64,000 bases of DNA from Actinobacillus genomosp. 1 (GCF_029774175.1 NZ_CP103834.1:1977001-2041000); one strand, 5' to 3'; shown: positions 1 through 9,453, counted from the stretch's first letter. Notes: generated by a model not told the origin, from the sequence alone. Numbers and translations are program-made.

Positions 1-587
1 ACGGTGCGGAAGCGATCAACGTACAAAAATCTATCGAACAAGATAAACCGATTAATAATTTCGATGAAAAACGTCGTATCGCCGAGGCGGCGAGCAGACT
101 TTGTCGAGAAGGGGACAGCGTTATCCTGACCTGCGGTTCAACCATGCAATTATTGGGACAAGCATTATGCGGTCAAAAATTGCAAATTATTACCAATTTC
201 CTACCGCTTGCCAATTACCTGATTGAGCAACAACATGATGACGTTGTGATTATGGGCGGGCAGTATAATAAAAATAAAAAAGTTACGCTTTCGCTCAACC
301 AACAGAATGAATTTATGTATGCCGCGAATATTATGTTTACCAGCGGTAAAGGATTTACGCCGGAAGGTTTATTTAAAACCGATATGATCATTGCCAATTC
401 CGAAGCGCAAATGTCATCAAAAGCAAGCAAATATGTCGTTTTGCTGGATAGTACCAAACTCGGTAAAGAAATCGGTATGTTATTTAGAGATATCAATAAC
501 GTCGATCTGTTAATTACCGGTAAAGAGGCCGATCCTAACATTGTTCAATCGATTAGAGATAAAGGTGTAGAAATCATTCTTGCCTAG
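1..587 (+). CDS. ulaR: DeoR-family transcriptional repressor UlaR, 5'-truncated by window edge
   Basis: The frame is open from base 3, so the start and the N-terminal helix-turn-helix lie outside the window; about 194 residues are visible. They contain the GAEAI segment that follows the HTH in DeoR proteins and the sugar-phosphate sensor domain (ITNFLPLANYLIEQ, IIMGGQYNK, FTSGKGFTPEGLFKTDM, SSKASKYVVLLDSTKLGKE). The match to E. coli UlaR, as I remember it, is close along the whole length. UlaR represses ascorbate genes and responds to L-ascorbate 6-phosphate. It lies 85 bp upstream of ulaE on the same strand, which supports this over other DeoR members. Confidence 0.9.
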   Translation, partial: GAEAINVQKSIEQDKPINNFDEKRRIAEAASRLCREGDSVILTCGSTMQLLGQALCGQKLQIITNFLPLANYLIEQQHDDVVIMGGQYNKNKKVTLSLNQQNEFMYAANIMFTSGKGFTPEGLFKTDMIIANSEAQMSSKASKYVVLLDSTKLGKEIGMLFRDINNVDLLITGKEADPNIVQSIRDKGVEIILA

Positions 588-672
588 CTTAACGATATAT
601 CGGAATATATAAACAAGCGGTTAAAAAGTTTTGTTTTTTTACTAAAAATATTATTCAAACCGGGGGATGAAT

Positions 673-1533
673 ATGAGAAAACATAAGTTGGGAATTTACG
701 AAAAAGCATTACCTAAAAATATTTCTTGGCAAGACAGACTTTCGATTGCTAAAGCGTGCGGTTTTGATTTTGTCGAAATGTCCGTAGATGAAACGGATGA
801 ACGTTTAGCTCGCTTAGATTGGACTAAAGAACAACGAATCGAATTAGTCAAAGCGATCATCAATACCGGCGTGACTATTCCGTCAATATGTTTATCCGGT
901 CATCGCCGTTTCCCGTTCGGTTCTCGTGATGAGGCCACTCGTCAAAAAGCCTATGAAATCATGGAAAAGGCAATCCAACTTGCGGTGGATTTAGGTATTC
1001 GTACCATTCAATTAGCCGGTTACGACGTGTATTACGAAGAACAAGACGAAGGCACGATTGAACGTTTCCAACAAGGCTTAGAATGGGCGACGGAATTGGC
1101 GGCAAGTAATCAAGTGACCCTTGCGGTAGAGATTATGGATACCAAGTTTATGAGTTCGATTAAACGTTGGAAAAAATGGGACGAAATTATCAAGTCTCCA
1201 TGGTTTACCGTTTATCCGGATATCGGCAACGTTTCGGCTTGGAATGATGATATTGAAGCGGAATTTGCCTTAGGTATTGATAAAATCTCAGCAATTCATT
1301 TAAAAGATACCTATAAAGTTACCGAAACTTGCAAAGGACAATTCCGTGACGTACCGTTCGGTGACGGTTGTGTGGACTTCAAAGGTTTCTTCGAGATCTT
1401 GGCAAAATTAAATTATCGTGGTGCATTCTTAATTGAAATGTGGACGGAAAAAGCGGAAGAACCAATTGCGGAAATTATTAATGCCCGCCGTTGGATTGAA
1501 CAAAAAATGAAAGAGGGTGGTTTCCAATGCTAA
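673..1533 (+). CDS. ulaE: L-ribulose-5-phosphate 3-epimerase (L-xylulose-5-phosphate 3-epimerase) UlaE
   Basis: TIM-barrel epimerase of about 286 residues that converts L-xylulose 5-phosphate to L-ribulose 5-phosphate in ascorbate catabolism. Diagnostic stretches are LGIYEKALP near the N terminus, FDFVEMSVDETDERLARLDW, CLSGHRRFPFGS, AGYDVYYEE, the metal-ligand region VEIMDTKFMSS, YPDIGNVSAWN, HLKDT and the closing LIEMW. An ATG at 667 is also in frame, but the GGGGG ribosome site at 662-666 abuts it; the ATG at 673 has proper spacing, so I start there. It overlaps ulaF by 7 bp, which implies one transcript and translational coupling. Confidence 0.93.
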   Translation: MRKHKLGIYEKALPKNISWQDRLSIAKACGFDFVEMSVDETDERLARLDWTKEQRIELVKAIINTGVTIPSICLSGHRRFPFGSRDEATRQKAYEIMEKAIQLAVDLGIRTIQLAGYDVYYEEQDEGTIERFQQGLEWATELAASNQVTLAVEIMDTKFMSSIKRWKKWDEIIKSPWFTVYPDIGNVSAWNDDIEAEFALGIDKISAIHLKDTYKVTETCKGQFRDVPFGDGCVDFKGFFEILAKLNYRGAFLIEMWTEKAEEPIAEIINARRWIEQKMKEGGFQC

Positions 1534-2240
1534 CAGAATTATCTCCAAAATTACTTGCGATGCGTGATCGCGTATTTAAAGCGAATCTTGAATTACCAAA
1601 ATATAAATTAGTCACCTTTACTTGGGGTAACGTGAGTGAAATCGACCGTGAAACCGGTTATGTGGCGATTAAACCTTCCGGTGTAGAATATGAAACAATG
1701 AAACCGGAAGATATCGTATTTGTCGATTTACAAGGCAACCGAGTATTCGGTGATAAAAAACCGTCTTCCGATACGGCAACCCATTTAGAATTTTACCGTC
1801 AATTCCCGAATATCGGTGGCGTAGTGCATACCCATTCACGTCACGCAACCGCATGGGCGCAAGCCGGTGAAGATATTCTTGCTTTAGGCACAACACAAGG
1901 GGACTACTTCTACGGTTCGGTACCTTGCACACGCCGAATGACACCGGAAGAAATTGCCGGCGAATACGAATTAGAAACCGGTAAAGTAGTGGTGGAAACC
2001 TTCCGTAAACGCGGTATTGATCCGGATATGGTGCCGGGCGTATTAGTTCACTCGCACGGGCCTTTCACTTGGGGTAAAGATGCGCACGATGCGGTGCATA
2101 ATTCCGTAGTGTTGGAAGAAGTGGCGTATATGAATTTCGTTAGTCACCAAATTCGCCCTAATATCGGCTCAATGCAACAAGAATTACTTGATAAACATTA
2201 CCTACGCAAACACGGTGCTAATGCCTATTACGGTCAATAA
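1527..2240 (+). CDS. ulaF: L-ribulose-5-phosphate 4-epimerase UlaF
   Basis: Class II aldolase/epimerase fold, 237 residues, making D-xylulose 5-phosphate from L-ribulose 5-phosphate. The zinc site is visible as HTHSRH (two His ligands near residues 95-97) and a third His in LVHSHGPFTWG near 171; the phosphate-binding region TWGNVSEIDR and KPSGV lie near the N terminus. AraD and SgbE are close paralogues. The UlaF call rests on the adjacent ulaE and ulaR. It is followed by a USS-pair terminator. Confidence 0.92.
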   Translation: MLTELSPKLLAMRDRVFKANLELPKYKLVTFTWGNVSEIDRETGYVAIKPSGVEYETMKPEDIVFVDLQGNRVFGDKKPSSDTATHLEFYRQFPNIGGVVHTHSRHATAWAQAGEDILALGTTQGDYFYGSVPCTRRMTPEEIAGEYELETGKVVVETFRKRGIDPDMVPGVLVHSHGPFTWGKDAHDAVHNSVVLEEVAYMNFVSHQIRPNIGSMQQELLDKHYLRKHGANAYYGQ

Positions 2241-2264
2241 ACTTTTCTGAGATTGTGTGTGTTG

Positions 2265-2309
2265 AAGCGGTCAAATTGCAGAATTTTTTGCAAACTCGAC
2301 CGCTTTTTT
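2265..2309 (+). terminator. USS-pair terminator after ulaF
   Basis: AAGCGGTC at 2265-2272 pairs with GACCGCTT at 2298-2305, followed by a T run. It is an inverted pair of the Apl-type DNA-uptake core placed as an intrinsic terminator, a common arrangement in this family. Confidence 0.7.
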
Positions 2310-2356
2310 ATGTATTGAAAATCGTTTTTTACGCAACGAATATTGCTTTAGAACAT

Positions 2357-2380
2357 AAAAAAGCCTCCGATAAGGAGGCT
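2357..2380 (-). terminator. Intrinsic terminator of fklB
   Basis: AGCCTCC (2362-2368) pairs with GGAGGCT (2374-2380). Read on the minus strand the stem is followed by a T run (A run at 2357-2361), just past the fklB stop codon. Confidence 0.85.
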
Positions 2381-2403
2381 AAAAATATGGTTTGAACTAA
2401 AAA

Positions 2404-3033
2404 TTATAGAATATCTAATAATTCCACTTCAAAAATTAAGGTAGCAAACGGAGGAATTGATGCGCCTGCACCACGTTCACCGTAAGCTAACTCTTGCGGA
2501 ATGGTTAAACGCCATTTTGAACCGACCGTCATCAACTGTAACGCTTCAGTCCAGCCTTTAATCACGCCGCCGACCGGGAATTCCGCCGGCGTACCGCGTT
2601 TTACCGAGCTATCGAATACCGTACCGTCAATTAAAGAACCGGTATAGTGTACACGAACGGAACTTGCCGCTGTCGGTTTTGCGCCCGTACCTTCGGTTAA
2701 GACTTCATATTGTAAACCCGATTCGGTAACCACCACGCCTTTTGCTTTCTTGTTTTCTTCTAAGAACGCTTTGTTGTCCGCTTCAATCGCTTTAAATGCT
2801 TCCGCTTGTGCTGCTTCCGCACGTGCGCCTAACTCTTGTAACGCTTGAGTGACTTCGTTAAGGTCAATTGCCGGTGGGTTTTGATTTAATACATCATTGA
2901 TACCGCGTGCAACCGCTTCCGCATCCACTTCCATACCGCTACTTAATAACTGCTGACCGATTTGTAAACCGATACCGTAACCGCCCTTTGCTTCCGTTGT
3001 TTCTAAAGCTACCGCATTGAAATCTAATGCCAT
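2404..3033 (-). CDS. fklB: FKBP-type peptidyl-prolyl cis-trans isomerase FklB (FKBP22)
   Basis: A 209-residue protein with the two-part FKBP22 layout: an N-terminal helical dimerisation domain (about 1-95; YGIGLQIGQQL) and a C-terminal FKBP domain (about 110-209; VRVHYTGSLIDGTVFDSS, FPVGGVIKGWTEALQLM, IPQELAYGERGAG, IPPFATLIFEVELLDI). There is no signal peptide, so it should be cytoplasmic, which separates it from periplasmic FkpA. It catalyses proline isomerisation during folding. It is a monocistronic minus-strand gene. Confidence 0.93.
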   Translation of the reverse strand: MALDFNAVALETTEAKGGYGIGLQIGQQLLSSGMEVDAEAVARGINDVLNQNPPAIDLNEVTQALQELGARAEAAQAEAFKAIEADNKAFLEENKKAKGVVVTESGLQYEVLTEGTGAKPTAASSVRVHYTGSLIDGTVFDSSVKRGTPAEFPVGGVIKGWTEALQLMTVGSKWRLTIPQELAYGERGAGASIPPFATLIFEVELLDIL

Positions 3034-3359
3034 TTTTGTTTCCTTTTATGATGGTGTAAAGACGTTTCCATTTATGGGGATGAATTTTAAGAATACAACC
3101 CTAAACGGCTCAGAAAATAGCGTTAAGATAGAAAACGTGAATGTCTCGTCTTTTGTGTATAAAAAACAACCAAACGGAAGAGCGGATGAGTTTGTGTTAC
3201 TTACTCTAATTGACTAAGTTTTTACATTAAAACAATAAGATAGCGGTATTTGAGTGGATTGTAAGTATAATTAAGTGATTGATTGACAATTGAGCTGTTT
3301 GAAAAGTTAAAATATAATCCGCAATCTCTTTTTTTGATAGATTTGAGGTTCTGAATTAG
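3034..3359. other. Intergenic region between divergent fklB and a membrane-protein gene
   Basis: 326 bp with no convincing gene. The 66-codon open frame at 3017-3217 overlaps the fklB start, has no family signature and no ribosome site. The right end holds the promoter listed at 3290-3318; the left end should hold the fklB promoter, which I could not place. Confidence 0.5.
3290..3318 (+). promoter_or_regulatory. Sigma-70 promoter for the membrane protein gene at 3360
   Basis: TTGAGC at 3290-3295, 17-bp spacer, perfect TATAAT at 3313-3318, ending 41 bp before the ATG. Confidence 0.55.
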
Positions 3360-4097
3360 ATGCTTGGGGTTATCAATAAAATTGTATCTTCTTCTCTTTC
3401 TATGGCTTTTTTAGGTGTACTTAGTTGGTCTGCCGCCTATTCTTACGGCTGGGGACAGGCTTGCTTCTACGGGTTTCCTTTATGGTATGTAGATGTCGGA
3501 GCCGGAAATGTCGCTCGTAGCCTCGGTTACGTGTTTTACGTCACAGCCGTACTTTGTACCACTTACTTAATCGGCTTATTGTTATTAACCAAAGCCAAAC
3601 CGTTTCTAAGCGAGTCCTGTATCAAACTTGTTCGCGCCACTATCTTATGTGCGCTTGCCACTTTACCTATTTTGATTATCAGCACGTTACTTAACGGTAA
3701 AATTTATCAACAAGCGGTTATTTCTTATTTCTGTGCGGTACTCTTATTTATTATCGCATTACGTAACGTGATTAATCGCCATATCAGCAATATCAATATT
3801 TATTCGGCAATTCAATTTTTCCAAAGTCATAAAAGTAACGTACTGATCTTTACTTATGCGTATTTCGTGATCTTTGCCTTTATGGTCGGTTATTTACGTC
3901 CGCATTTCAAAACACGCTTCGATATGATCGAAATTAATGCCCAAATGTATTATGTTCTCGCCAAATACAACAAAACCTTTATCTTGTCGAAAGAACTAAA
4001 AATAGATAATGATGAATTTTATCTGTATGAACTAAATCCGAATCAGCTTGGTCATATCCAAATCGTCGATGCGCATCATCCGTTTGGGTTACAGTGA
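3360..4097 (+). CDS. Membrane protein of unknown function
   Basis: I do not recognise this 245-residue protein. It has about five hydrophobic segments: roughly residues 10-30, 55-78 (YVFYVTAVLCTTYLIGLLLL), 92-112, 118-135 and 163-183. A hydrophilic C-terminal domain of about 60 residues follows (ending with ELNPNQLGHIQIVDAHHPFG). The short loop GWGQACFYGFPLWYVDVG near residue 30 is rich in aromatics. It is an inner-membrane protein in isolation: fklB diverges upstream and hldD converges downstream. The start is supported by the promoter 41 bp upstream. Confidence 0.7.
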   Translation: MLGVINKIVSSSLSMAFLGVLSWSAAYSYGWGQACFYGFPLWYVDVGAGNVARSLGYVFYVTAVLCTTYLIGLLLLTKAKPFLSESCIKLVRATILCALATLPILIISTLLNGKIYQQAVISYFCAVLLFIIALRNVINRHISNINIYSAIQFFQSHKSNVLIFTYAYFVIFAFMVGYLRPHFKTRFDMIEINAQMYYVLAKYNKTFILSKELKIDNDEFYLYELNPNQLGHIQIVDAHHPFGLQ

Positions 4098-4172
4098 TCT
4101 TGCGCTACGGATATAATCTGACCGGCAAATAAGCCGAAAGAGAAGAAGAAAACAATACTTATATCATTATAG

Positions 4173-4210
4173 AAAAAGCCCTTACTTATAAAACTAAGTA
4201 GGGGCTTTTA
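4173..4210. terminator. Bidirectional terminator between the membrane protein gene and hldD
   Basis: AAAAAGCCC-TTACTTA pairs with TAAGTAGGGGCTTTTA with an A run on the left and a T run on the right, so it can stop both converging transcripts. Confidence 0.8.
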
Positions 4211-4264
4211 TATGAGGCAATAATTTGCAAAAAATTCGCTAATTTTGACCGCTTTTGTTAGTTA

Positions 4265-5191
4265 TTAGCGATTTAACCACGCCATATATTCTTTCGTACC
4301 TTCGGCTACGGTTTTAAATGTACCGGTGTAGCCTGCCGCACGGAGTTTGGTTAGATCCGCTTGGGTGAAGGTTTGGTAGCGAGATTTTAAATGATCCGGG
4401 AATGGGATTTTTTCGATTTCGCCTTTGCCATGGAAGTCTATCACCGCTTGTGCGACCGCTTGGAACGATTCCGCTTTGCCGGTACCGAGGTTGTAAATAC
4501 CGGAAATACTGTTTTGCCACGCCCAAATATTTACTTTCGCCACATCTTCCACATACACGAAATCACGTAAGAAGGTTTCTGAACCTTCGAATAATTTCGG
4601 GTTTTCGCCTTTCAGCATTTGATTGTTTAAGTGGAACGCCACGCTTGCCATTGATCCTTTGTGTTGTTCACGCGGGCCGTACACGTTGAAATATTTAAAA
4701 CCGCATACCGGCGAATCCGCTTCCGGTAAAATTTGGCGTACATATTCGTCAAATAGGAATTTTGAGTAACCGTAAGCATTGAGCGGTTGTTCAAATTTAC
4801 GCTCTTCAATAAAGTTATCCGAACGGCCACCGTAAGTTGCCGCACTTGATGCGTAGAAGAACGGAATTCGGCGATCTAAACAGAAATGTAATAACTCTTT
4901 TGAATATTCGTAGTTATTGTGCATTAAGTATTTGCCGTCCCATTCGGTAGTTGCCGAGCAAGCACCTTCGTGGAATACCGCATCAATCTCGCCGAAATCA
5001 TCGCCGGCAATGATCGAAGCGATAAAATCTTCTTTATCACAATAATCCGCAATATCTAAATCTACTAAATTTACGAATTTTTCGCCGTTTTTTAAGTTAT
5101 CTACAACCAGAATATCTTTTCTGCCGATTTCATTTAATGCTTTGACGATATTGCTACCGATCATACCAAAGCCGCCTGTTACGATAATCAT
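4265..5191 (-). CDS. hldD: ADP-L-glycero-D-manno-heptose 6-epimerase HldD (RfaD)
   Basis: A 308-residue short-chain dehydrogenase that makes the heptose donor for the lipopolysaccharide inner core. It has the N-terminal NADP-binding TGGFGMIGSN, the catalytic serine region ASSAATYGG, the active-site tyrosine and lysine in YGYSK (about residues 140-144), FNVYGPREQHKGSMAS and LRDFVYVEDVA. Length matches the family. It is on its own, with def further upstream on the same strand. Confidence 0.95.
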   Translation of the reverse strand: MIIVTGGFGMIGSNIVKALNEIGRKDILVVDNLKNGEKFVNLVDLDIADYCDKEDFIASIIAGDDFGEIDAVFHEGACSATTEWDGKYLMHNNYEYSKELLHFCLDRRIPFFYASSAATYGGRSDNFIEERKFEQPLNAYGYSKFLFDEYVRQILPEADSPVCGFKYFNVYGPREQHKGSMASVAFHLNNQMLKGENPKLFEGSETFLRDFVYVEDVAKVNIWAWQNSISGIYNLGTGKAESFQAVAQAVIDFHGKGEIEKIPFPDHLKSRYQTFTQADLTKLRAAGYTGTFKTVAEGTKEYMAWLNR

Positions 5192-5290
5192 AGCTTTTTC
5201 CTTTTTGAAATTAAAAACGGGGATATTATCGGTGGATTGGGGCGGATTTGCAAATTTTGCCGCAAATTAGACCGCTTGTTAGCGAAGAAA

Positions 5291-5314
5291 GAAAAAGCGA
5301 GACAATGCTCGCTT
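5291..5314 (-). terminator. Terminator of def
   Basis: AAGCGAG (5295-5301) pairs with CTCGCTT (5308-5314). The minus-strand read ends in a T-rich tract, about 15 bp past the def stop codon. Confidence 0.65.
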
Positions 5315-5330
5315 TGCTTAATGAGTAGGA

Positions 5331-5843
5331 TTACTTCGCACGCTCAATTTGTTTTTTGAGTTTTTGCATTTTTTCTTTAATGCGTTGGCGTTTAAGTGCA
5401 GAGATGTGATCCACGAACAGCACACCGTTGAGGTGGTCGATTTCGTGTTGAATACAGATAGCGAATAAGCCGTCCGCATCGTAAATCACTTCTTCGCCTT
5501 TACGGTTTAACGCTTTTACCTTCACTTTTTCTTTGCGTGGCACTAACGCACGATGACCGGGGATCGATAAACAGCCTTCTTCGATACCGGTTTCGCCGCA
5601 TGATTCTAAAATCTCCGGGTTAATCAGTACCACTTGGTTAGTTTTATCGCCTTCAATATCAATCGTAATAACACGTTTTAATACGCCCACTTGCGGTGCG
5701 GCAAGGCCGATACCTTCGTGTTCGTACATTGTGTCAAACATATCATCGATGAACTGATTTAATTCATCGTCCACCTGTGCAACAGGCTCACACACTTTTG
5801 CTAACCCTTCATCCGGGTAAAGTACAACTTCTAAAACTGACAT
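5331..5843 (-). CDS. def: Peptide deformylase Def
   Basis: A 170-residue metalloenzyme that removes the formyl group from nascent N-terminal methionine. All three family motifs are present: GIGLAAPQVG near residue 44, EGCLSIPG near 90 (cysteine metal ligand) and QHEIDHLNG near 133 (two histidine ligands and the catalytic glutamate). In many gamma-proteobacteria fmt lies next to def. Here dprA lies divergently upstream, which fits the usual def-dprA neighbourhood. Confidence 0.96.
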   Translation of the reverse strand: MSVLEVVLYPDEGLAKVCEPVAQVDDELNQFIDDMFDTMYEHEGIGLAAPQVGVLKRVITIDIEGDKTNQVVLINPEILESCGETGIEEGCLSIPGHRALVPRKEKVKVKALNRKGEEVIYDADGLFAICIQHEIDHLNGVLFVDHISALKRQRIKEKMQKLKKQIERAK

Positions 5844-6028
5844 TTTTTTGTGATCTCAATCGAAAAATAAAAAATTATAAATTGGTTAATTAACTCGTTT
5901 TCTTATGATTGGCTATTTTGTGAAAGAGCATAGCCAAATAAGACGAACGTTTAAATAAATTACCTTTTTAATCGCGGTTTGTCTATGTTTCCTTTCAATA
6001 ATCCATAATTAATTTGGGGAACTTATTA

Positions 6029-7183
6029 ATGTCTCAGACTGATTTACTGAAATTATTGCAGATTCCGCAACTGGGCGCGCAGCGCATTGCTCGTCTGTTA
6101 TCCGAAGTGGATTTTGCCCAATTTTGCCAATATGACAAACGCCAATTACAACAAATCGGTTGGAATGAGAAACAGATTCAACGCTGGTTTAATCCGGAAA
6201 TGCGTTGGATTGAGAGTGCATTGGCGTGGGCGGAGCAACCGAATCAACATTTATTGACCTTATTTGATGAGGAATATCCGTTTTTATTACGGCAAATCAG
6301 CACCGCACCGCCAGTGTTATTTGTGCGAGGTTCGCTAAGCAGTTTGAGCTTGCCGCAAATTGCGATTGTCGGTAGCCGAGATTTTTCCGCTTACGGTGAA
6401 TACTGGGCGGGCTATTTTACCGAACAACTGATTAAACATCATTTGGCTGTAACCAGCGGATTAGCAATCGGTATAGACGGTTTTTGTCATCAGCGAGCGG
6501 TAGCGGAACAGGGCATCACCATTGCCGTTTTGGGTAGCGGTTTAGAGCAAGTGTATCCGGCAAGACATAAAAAACTGGCGGAACAGATTGTTGAAAGCGG
6601 TGGGTCGTTAGTGTCGGAATTTTTCCCGAATCAACCGCCGCTTGCCGAGAATTTCCCGCGTCGTAATCGCATTATCAGCGGTTTGTCACTCGGTACATTA
6701 GTGGTGGAAGCCACATTAAATAGCGGCTCGCTGATTACCGCCCGTTATGCGTTGGAGCAAGGACGAGAAGTTTTTGCGTTACCGAATTCGGTACAAAATC
6801 CGTATGCACAAGGCTGTCATAAACTGATCAAAGAAGGGGCGGTCTTAACTGAAACGATAGAGGATATTTTACAAGCGATTCAATATCAACTGCCGGATCA
6901 GCCTCAGCAACAGGTGCTGTTTGAGCCGCAACAAGCGGTCGAAAAAGCCCCATTTTTTGCAAAAGCTGATGTGCCGAATAAGGTCAATCATCTTGCAAAA
7001 AAATTGCCGGAAATGACCGCTTGTCAGCAACAAATTGTGGAACATATCAGTCTTGAACCGATTTCGATTGACGATTTGGCGAAAGCGACCGCATTGGAAG
7101 TGGAAATGCTATTAGTCGAGTTATTGGGTTTGGAATTATTAAGTGTGATTAAGCAAGTGAGCGGCGGTTATGTCAGGCAATAA
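6029..7183 (+). CDS. dprA: DNA-processing protein DprA (natural transformation)
   Basis: A 384-residue cytoplasmic protein that loads RecA onto incoming single-stranded DNA. The Rossmann-like core is clear: IAIVGSRDFSAYG near residue 109, VTSGLAIGIDGFCHQRAV, AVLGSGLEQVYPARH, FPRRNRIISGLS and GREVFALPN. The C-terminal 60 residues form the winged-helix DML1-like domain. A TTG codon at 6014 is in frame but lies on the ribosome site; GGGGA at 6016-6020 has correct spacing to the ATG at 6029, so I start there. It fits with the abundant uptake sequences in this genome. Confidence 0.94.
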   Translation: MSQTDLLKLLQIPQLGAQRIARLLSEVDFAQFCQYDKRQLQQIGWNEKQIQRWFNPEMRWIESALAWAEQPNQHLLTLFDEEYPFLLRQISTAPPVLFVRGSLSSLSLPQIAIVGSRDFSAYGEYWAGYFTEQLIKHHLAVTSGLAIGIDGFCHQRAVAEQGITIAVLGSGLEQVYPARHKKLAEQIVESGGSLVSEFFPNQPPLAENFPRRNRIISGLSLGTLVVEATLNSGSLITARYALEQGREVFALPNSVQNPYAQGCHKLIKEGAVLTETIEDILQAIQYQLPDQPQQQVLFEPQQAVEKAPFFAKADVPNKVNHLAKKLPEMTACQQQIVEHISLEPISIDDLAKATALEVEMLLVELLGLELLSVIKQVSGGYVRQ

Positions 7184-7208
7184 AAAAACGGCATCCGAAG
7201 ATGCCGTT
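7182..7208 (-). terminator. TTCG-tetraloop terminator of the OPT transporter gene
   Basis: On the minus strand AACGGCATC-TTCG-GATGCCGTT is followed by seven T. It may also stop dprA transcription from the other side, though the plus-strand T run is short. Confidence 0.85.
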
Positions 7209-7227
7209 TAATGCAAAGAAGGGAAAT

Positions 7228-9234
7228 TTATTTTTTCGCTTGCAGTACACGGCGAGCGAAAATAATACAACCGATCACAAATAGCGTTAAGCCGAGTAAT
7301 TCCGCCATTCCGCCCCAGTTTTCGAGATTTAAGGCTAACGGCGCATCAGAACCGCCGGATGTTACCGAACCTGCGATAATGAAAGCTAAGATAACTCCGA
7401 CTAAACTTTCGCCCACGATTAAACCGGCTGCAAATAAAGTACCGAAACGTTCCGCTTTTTTACTTGCCGCTTCGACATCTTTACCGTTACGTTTAGCGTG
7501 GCGTTTAATATGACGATTGACTAACCAAGAAAGCGTTGCACCGATAATTAACGGTACGTTTACCACCGGCGGTAAGTAAATACCGATACCGACCGCTAAA
7601 GTCGGTAAACCTAAACGACCTGCGCTGGCTTTTTTCAGTAAGGTATCAATGATAATTAAGCAGATACCGAAAGCAACCCCGACTAAGATATAAGTCCATT
7701 CAAGGCTGTTTGAGAAAATACCGTTAGAAATGGTCATCATAATAGTCGCTTGCGGCGCGGAAAGTGCTTGTGTCGCATCCATTCCCTCACGTGGCATTGC
7801 ACCGGCAAAACCGTATGCGTGGTACAGAATTTCTAATACCGGTGTGATAATTAACGCACCGACGATACAACCGATAATTAATGCAAATTGCTGACGCCAT
7901 GGTGTTGCTTTCACTAAATAACCGGTTTTTAAATCTTGTAAGTTATCGTTTGAAATCGTCGAAACACAGAACACGATTGACGCGGTGAAAATAGTTAATG
8001 CGGTTAAGAAACGTTGTCCGTCCGCATTCTCCATTAAGCCTGCGGCATTGCCTACCATCATCAGGATTACGGAAATAATCACGATAGAGATGATACCGAT
8101 ACCTGAAATCGGGCTTGATGACGAACCGACTAAGCCTGCCATATAACCGGACGCTGCAGCGACTAAAAAGCCGACTACAACCGCAAGAATGGTACAAACC
8201 ACCACCAATAAGAAAGCTAATTCCATTGATAAACCGACCGGTTGTAAGAAGCTGACTAATGCCACGATAATTAATGCGATACTGGCTAAAATCGTATAAA
8301 TCATCGTTTTCGGCGAAAGGTCTTGTGCGGTACGTTCAAGACTTTGCATTGACGGATCTTTTAACGCACGAAACGCTTGAGACATACCTTGTACCATCGG
8401 TTTAAAGAGTACTAATAATGTCCAAATCGCTGCAATACCGATTGTACCTACCCCGATAAAGCGTACGTTGCTTTTCCATAAACCGGTTGCGAAACTTACC
8501 ATATCCGCATCGGCAGGCATCGGCGTGGTTGCGGTGAAATAAGGTACGGCAACACCCCAAGTAAAAATTGTGCCGACTAACATCGCAATACCGCCCATCA
8601 TACCGACTAAATAGCCGGCACCGAGTAAGGCAAAAGAGAAACCCATCGGTAATTGGAATATCGCATTACCGCCTTTAAACCAGTAACTCGCACCGTCGGC
8701 AACTACACGTAAACCGTTGGTTAGGAAACTGACTGATGCGGCTAACAGACCGCCGGAAACAATTTCTTTAATACCGCTGTCTTTGTTATCGCTTTCATCA
8801 CCGGCTTTTAAAATTTCTGCCGCTGCAACACCTTCCGGATAAGGCAAATCGCTTTTTACTACCATTACGTTTCGTAACGGAATAGTAAAAATAACCCCTA
8901 AAATACCGCCGGAAATACAGATTAATAAAGTTTGCCAGAAAGGAAAAGATTGCCAGTAACCCATCATTAATAATGCCGGGATCACAAAAATAACTGAAGA
9001 TAGTGTTCCTGCCGAAGAGGCTTGTGTTTGTACCATATTGTTTTCAAGAATGTTTGAGCCTTGAAACATTTTTAACACAGCCATGGAAATAACGGCTGCC
9101 GGAATGGATGAAGCAAACGTCATCCCGACTTTTAGACCTAAATAAACATTAGAGGCGGTAAATACTACCGTGATCAATGCCCCTAAAATCATCCCCCTTA
9201 GGGTAAGCTCACGTAGAGCCGTAGAATTATTCAT
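7228..9234 (-). CDS. OPT-family oligopeptide transporter
   Basis: A 668-residue polytopic inner-membrane protein with about 14-16 hydrophobic segments. The N terminus ELTLRGMILGALITVVFTA and the following NVYLGLKVGMTFASSIPAAV are hallmarks of bacterial OPT transporters, as is the later TISNDNLQDLKTGYLVKATPW loop. The family moves peptides or peptide-like metal chelates with protons; the substrate cannot be read from the sequence. It is monocistronic, with a strong terminator. Length is typical for the bacterial branch. Confidence 0.88.
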   Translation of the reverse strand: MNNSTALRELTLRGMILGALITVVFTASNVYLGLKVGMTFASSIPAAVISMAVLKMFQGSNILENNMVQTQASSAGTLSSVIFVIPALLMMGYWQSFPFWQTLLICISGGILGVIFTIPLRNVMVVKSDLPYPEGVAAAEILKAGDESDNKDSGIKEIVSGGLLAASVSFLTNGLRVVADGASYWFKGGNAIFQLPMGFSFALLGAGYLVGMMGGIAMLVGTIFTWGVAVPYFTATTPMPADADMVSFATGLWKSNVRFIGVGTIGIAAIWTLLVLFKPMVQGMSQAFRALKDPSMQSLERTAQDLSPKTMIYTILASIALIIVALVSFLQPVGLSMELAFLLVVVCTILAVVVGFLVAAASGYMAGLVGSSSSPISGIGIISIVIISVILMMVGNAAGLMENADGQRFLTALTIFTASIVFCVSTISNDNLQDLKTGYLVKATPWRQQFALIIGCIVGALIITPVLEILYHAYGFAGAMPREGMDATQALSAPQATIMMTISNGIFSNSLEWTYILVGVAFGICLIIIDTLLKKASAGRLGLPTLAVGIGIYLPPVVNVPLIIGATLSWLVNRHIKRHAKRNGKDVEAASKKAERFGTLFAAGLIVGESLVGVILAFIIAGSVTSGGSDAPLALNLENWGGMAELLGLTLFVIGCIIFARRVLQAKK

Positions 9235-9358
9235 AATTCCTCCAAAAATAAATAAAGCTACATATTATAGGAAAATCAGCCGATTTACATAATTATTCAG
9301 CTTGTTTTATCGCTATTTAATCGAATATTTACGTAAAAAAGTGATATTAAGCAAAAAT

Positions 9359-9385
9359 AAAGCCGATTTTATTCAAATCGGCTTT
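9359..9385 (-). terminator. Terminator after ulaBA
   Basis: AAAGCCGATTT (9359-9369) pairs with AAATCGGCTTT (9375-9385). The minus-strand read continues into a T-rich tract about 70 bp beyond the ulaA stop codon. Confidence 0.75.
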
Positions 9386-9453
9386 AAGTGAGGGGATGTT
9401 TAATTGCATTAAAATGCAGTTTTTGCAATTTTTTATGAAAATTTAATCGCTTG

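Noticed and set aside
3017..3217. 66-codon plus-strand frame overlapping the fklB start
   Set aside because: No ribosome site, no recognisable sequence, and it overlaps the likely fklB promoter and start.
7211..7513. 100-codon plus-strand frame opposite the OPT gene
   Set aside because: Antisense shadow of a strongly supported membrane protein gene; composition follows the opposite frame.
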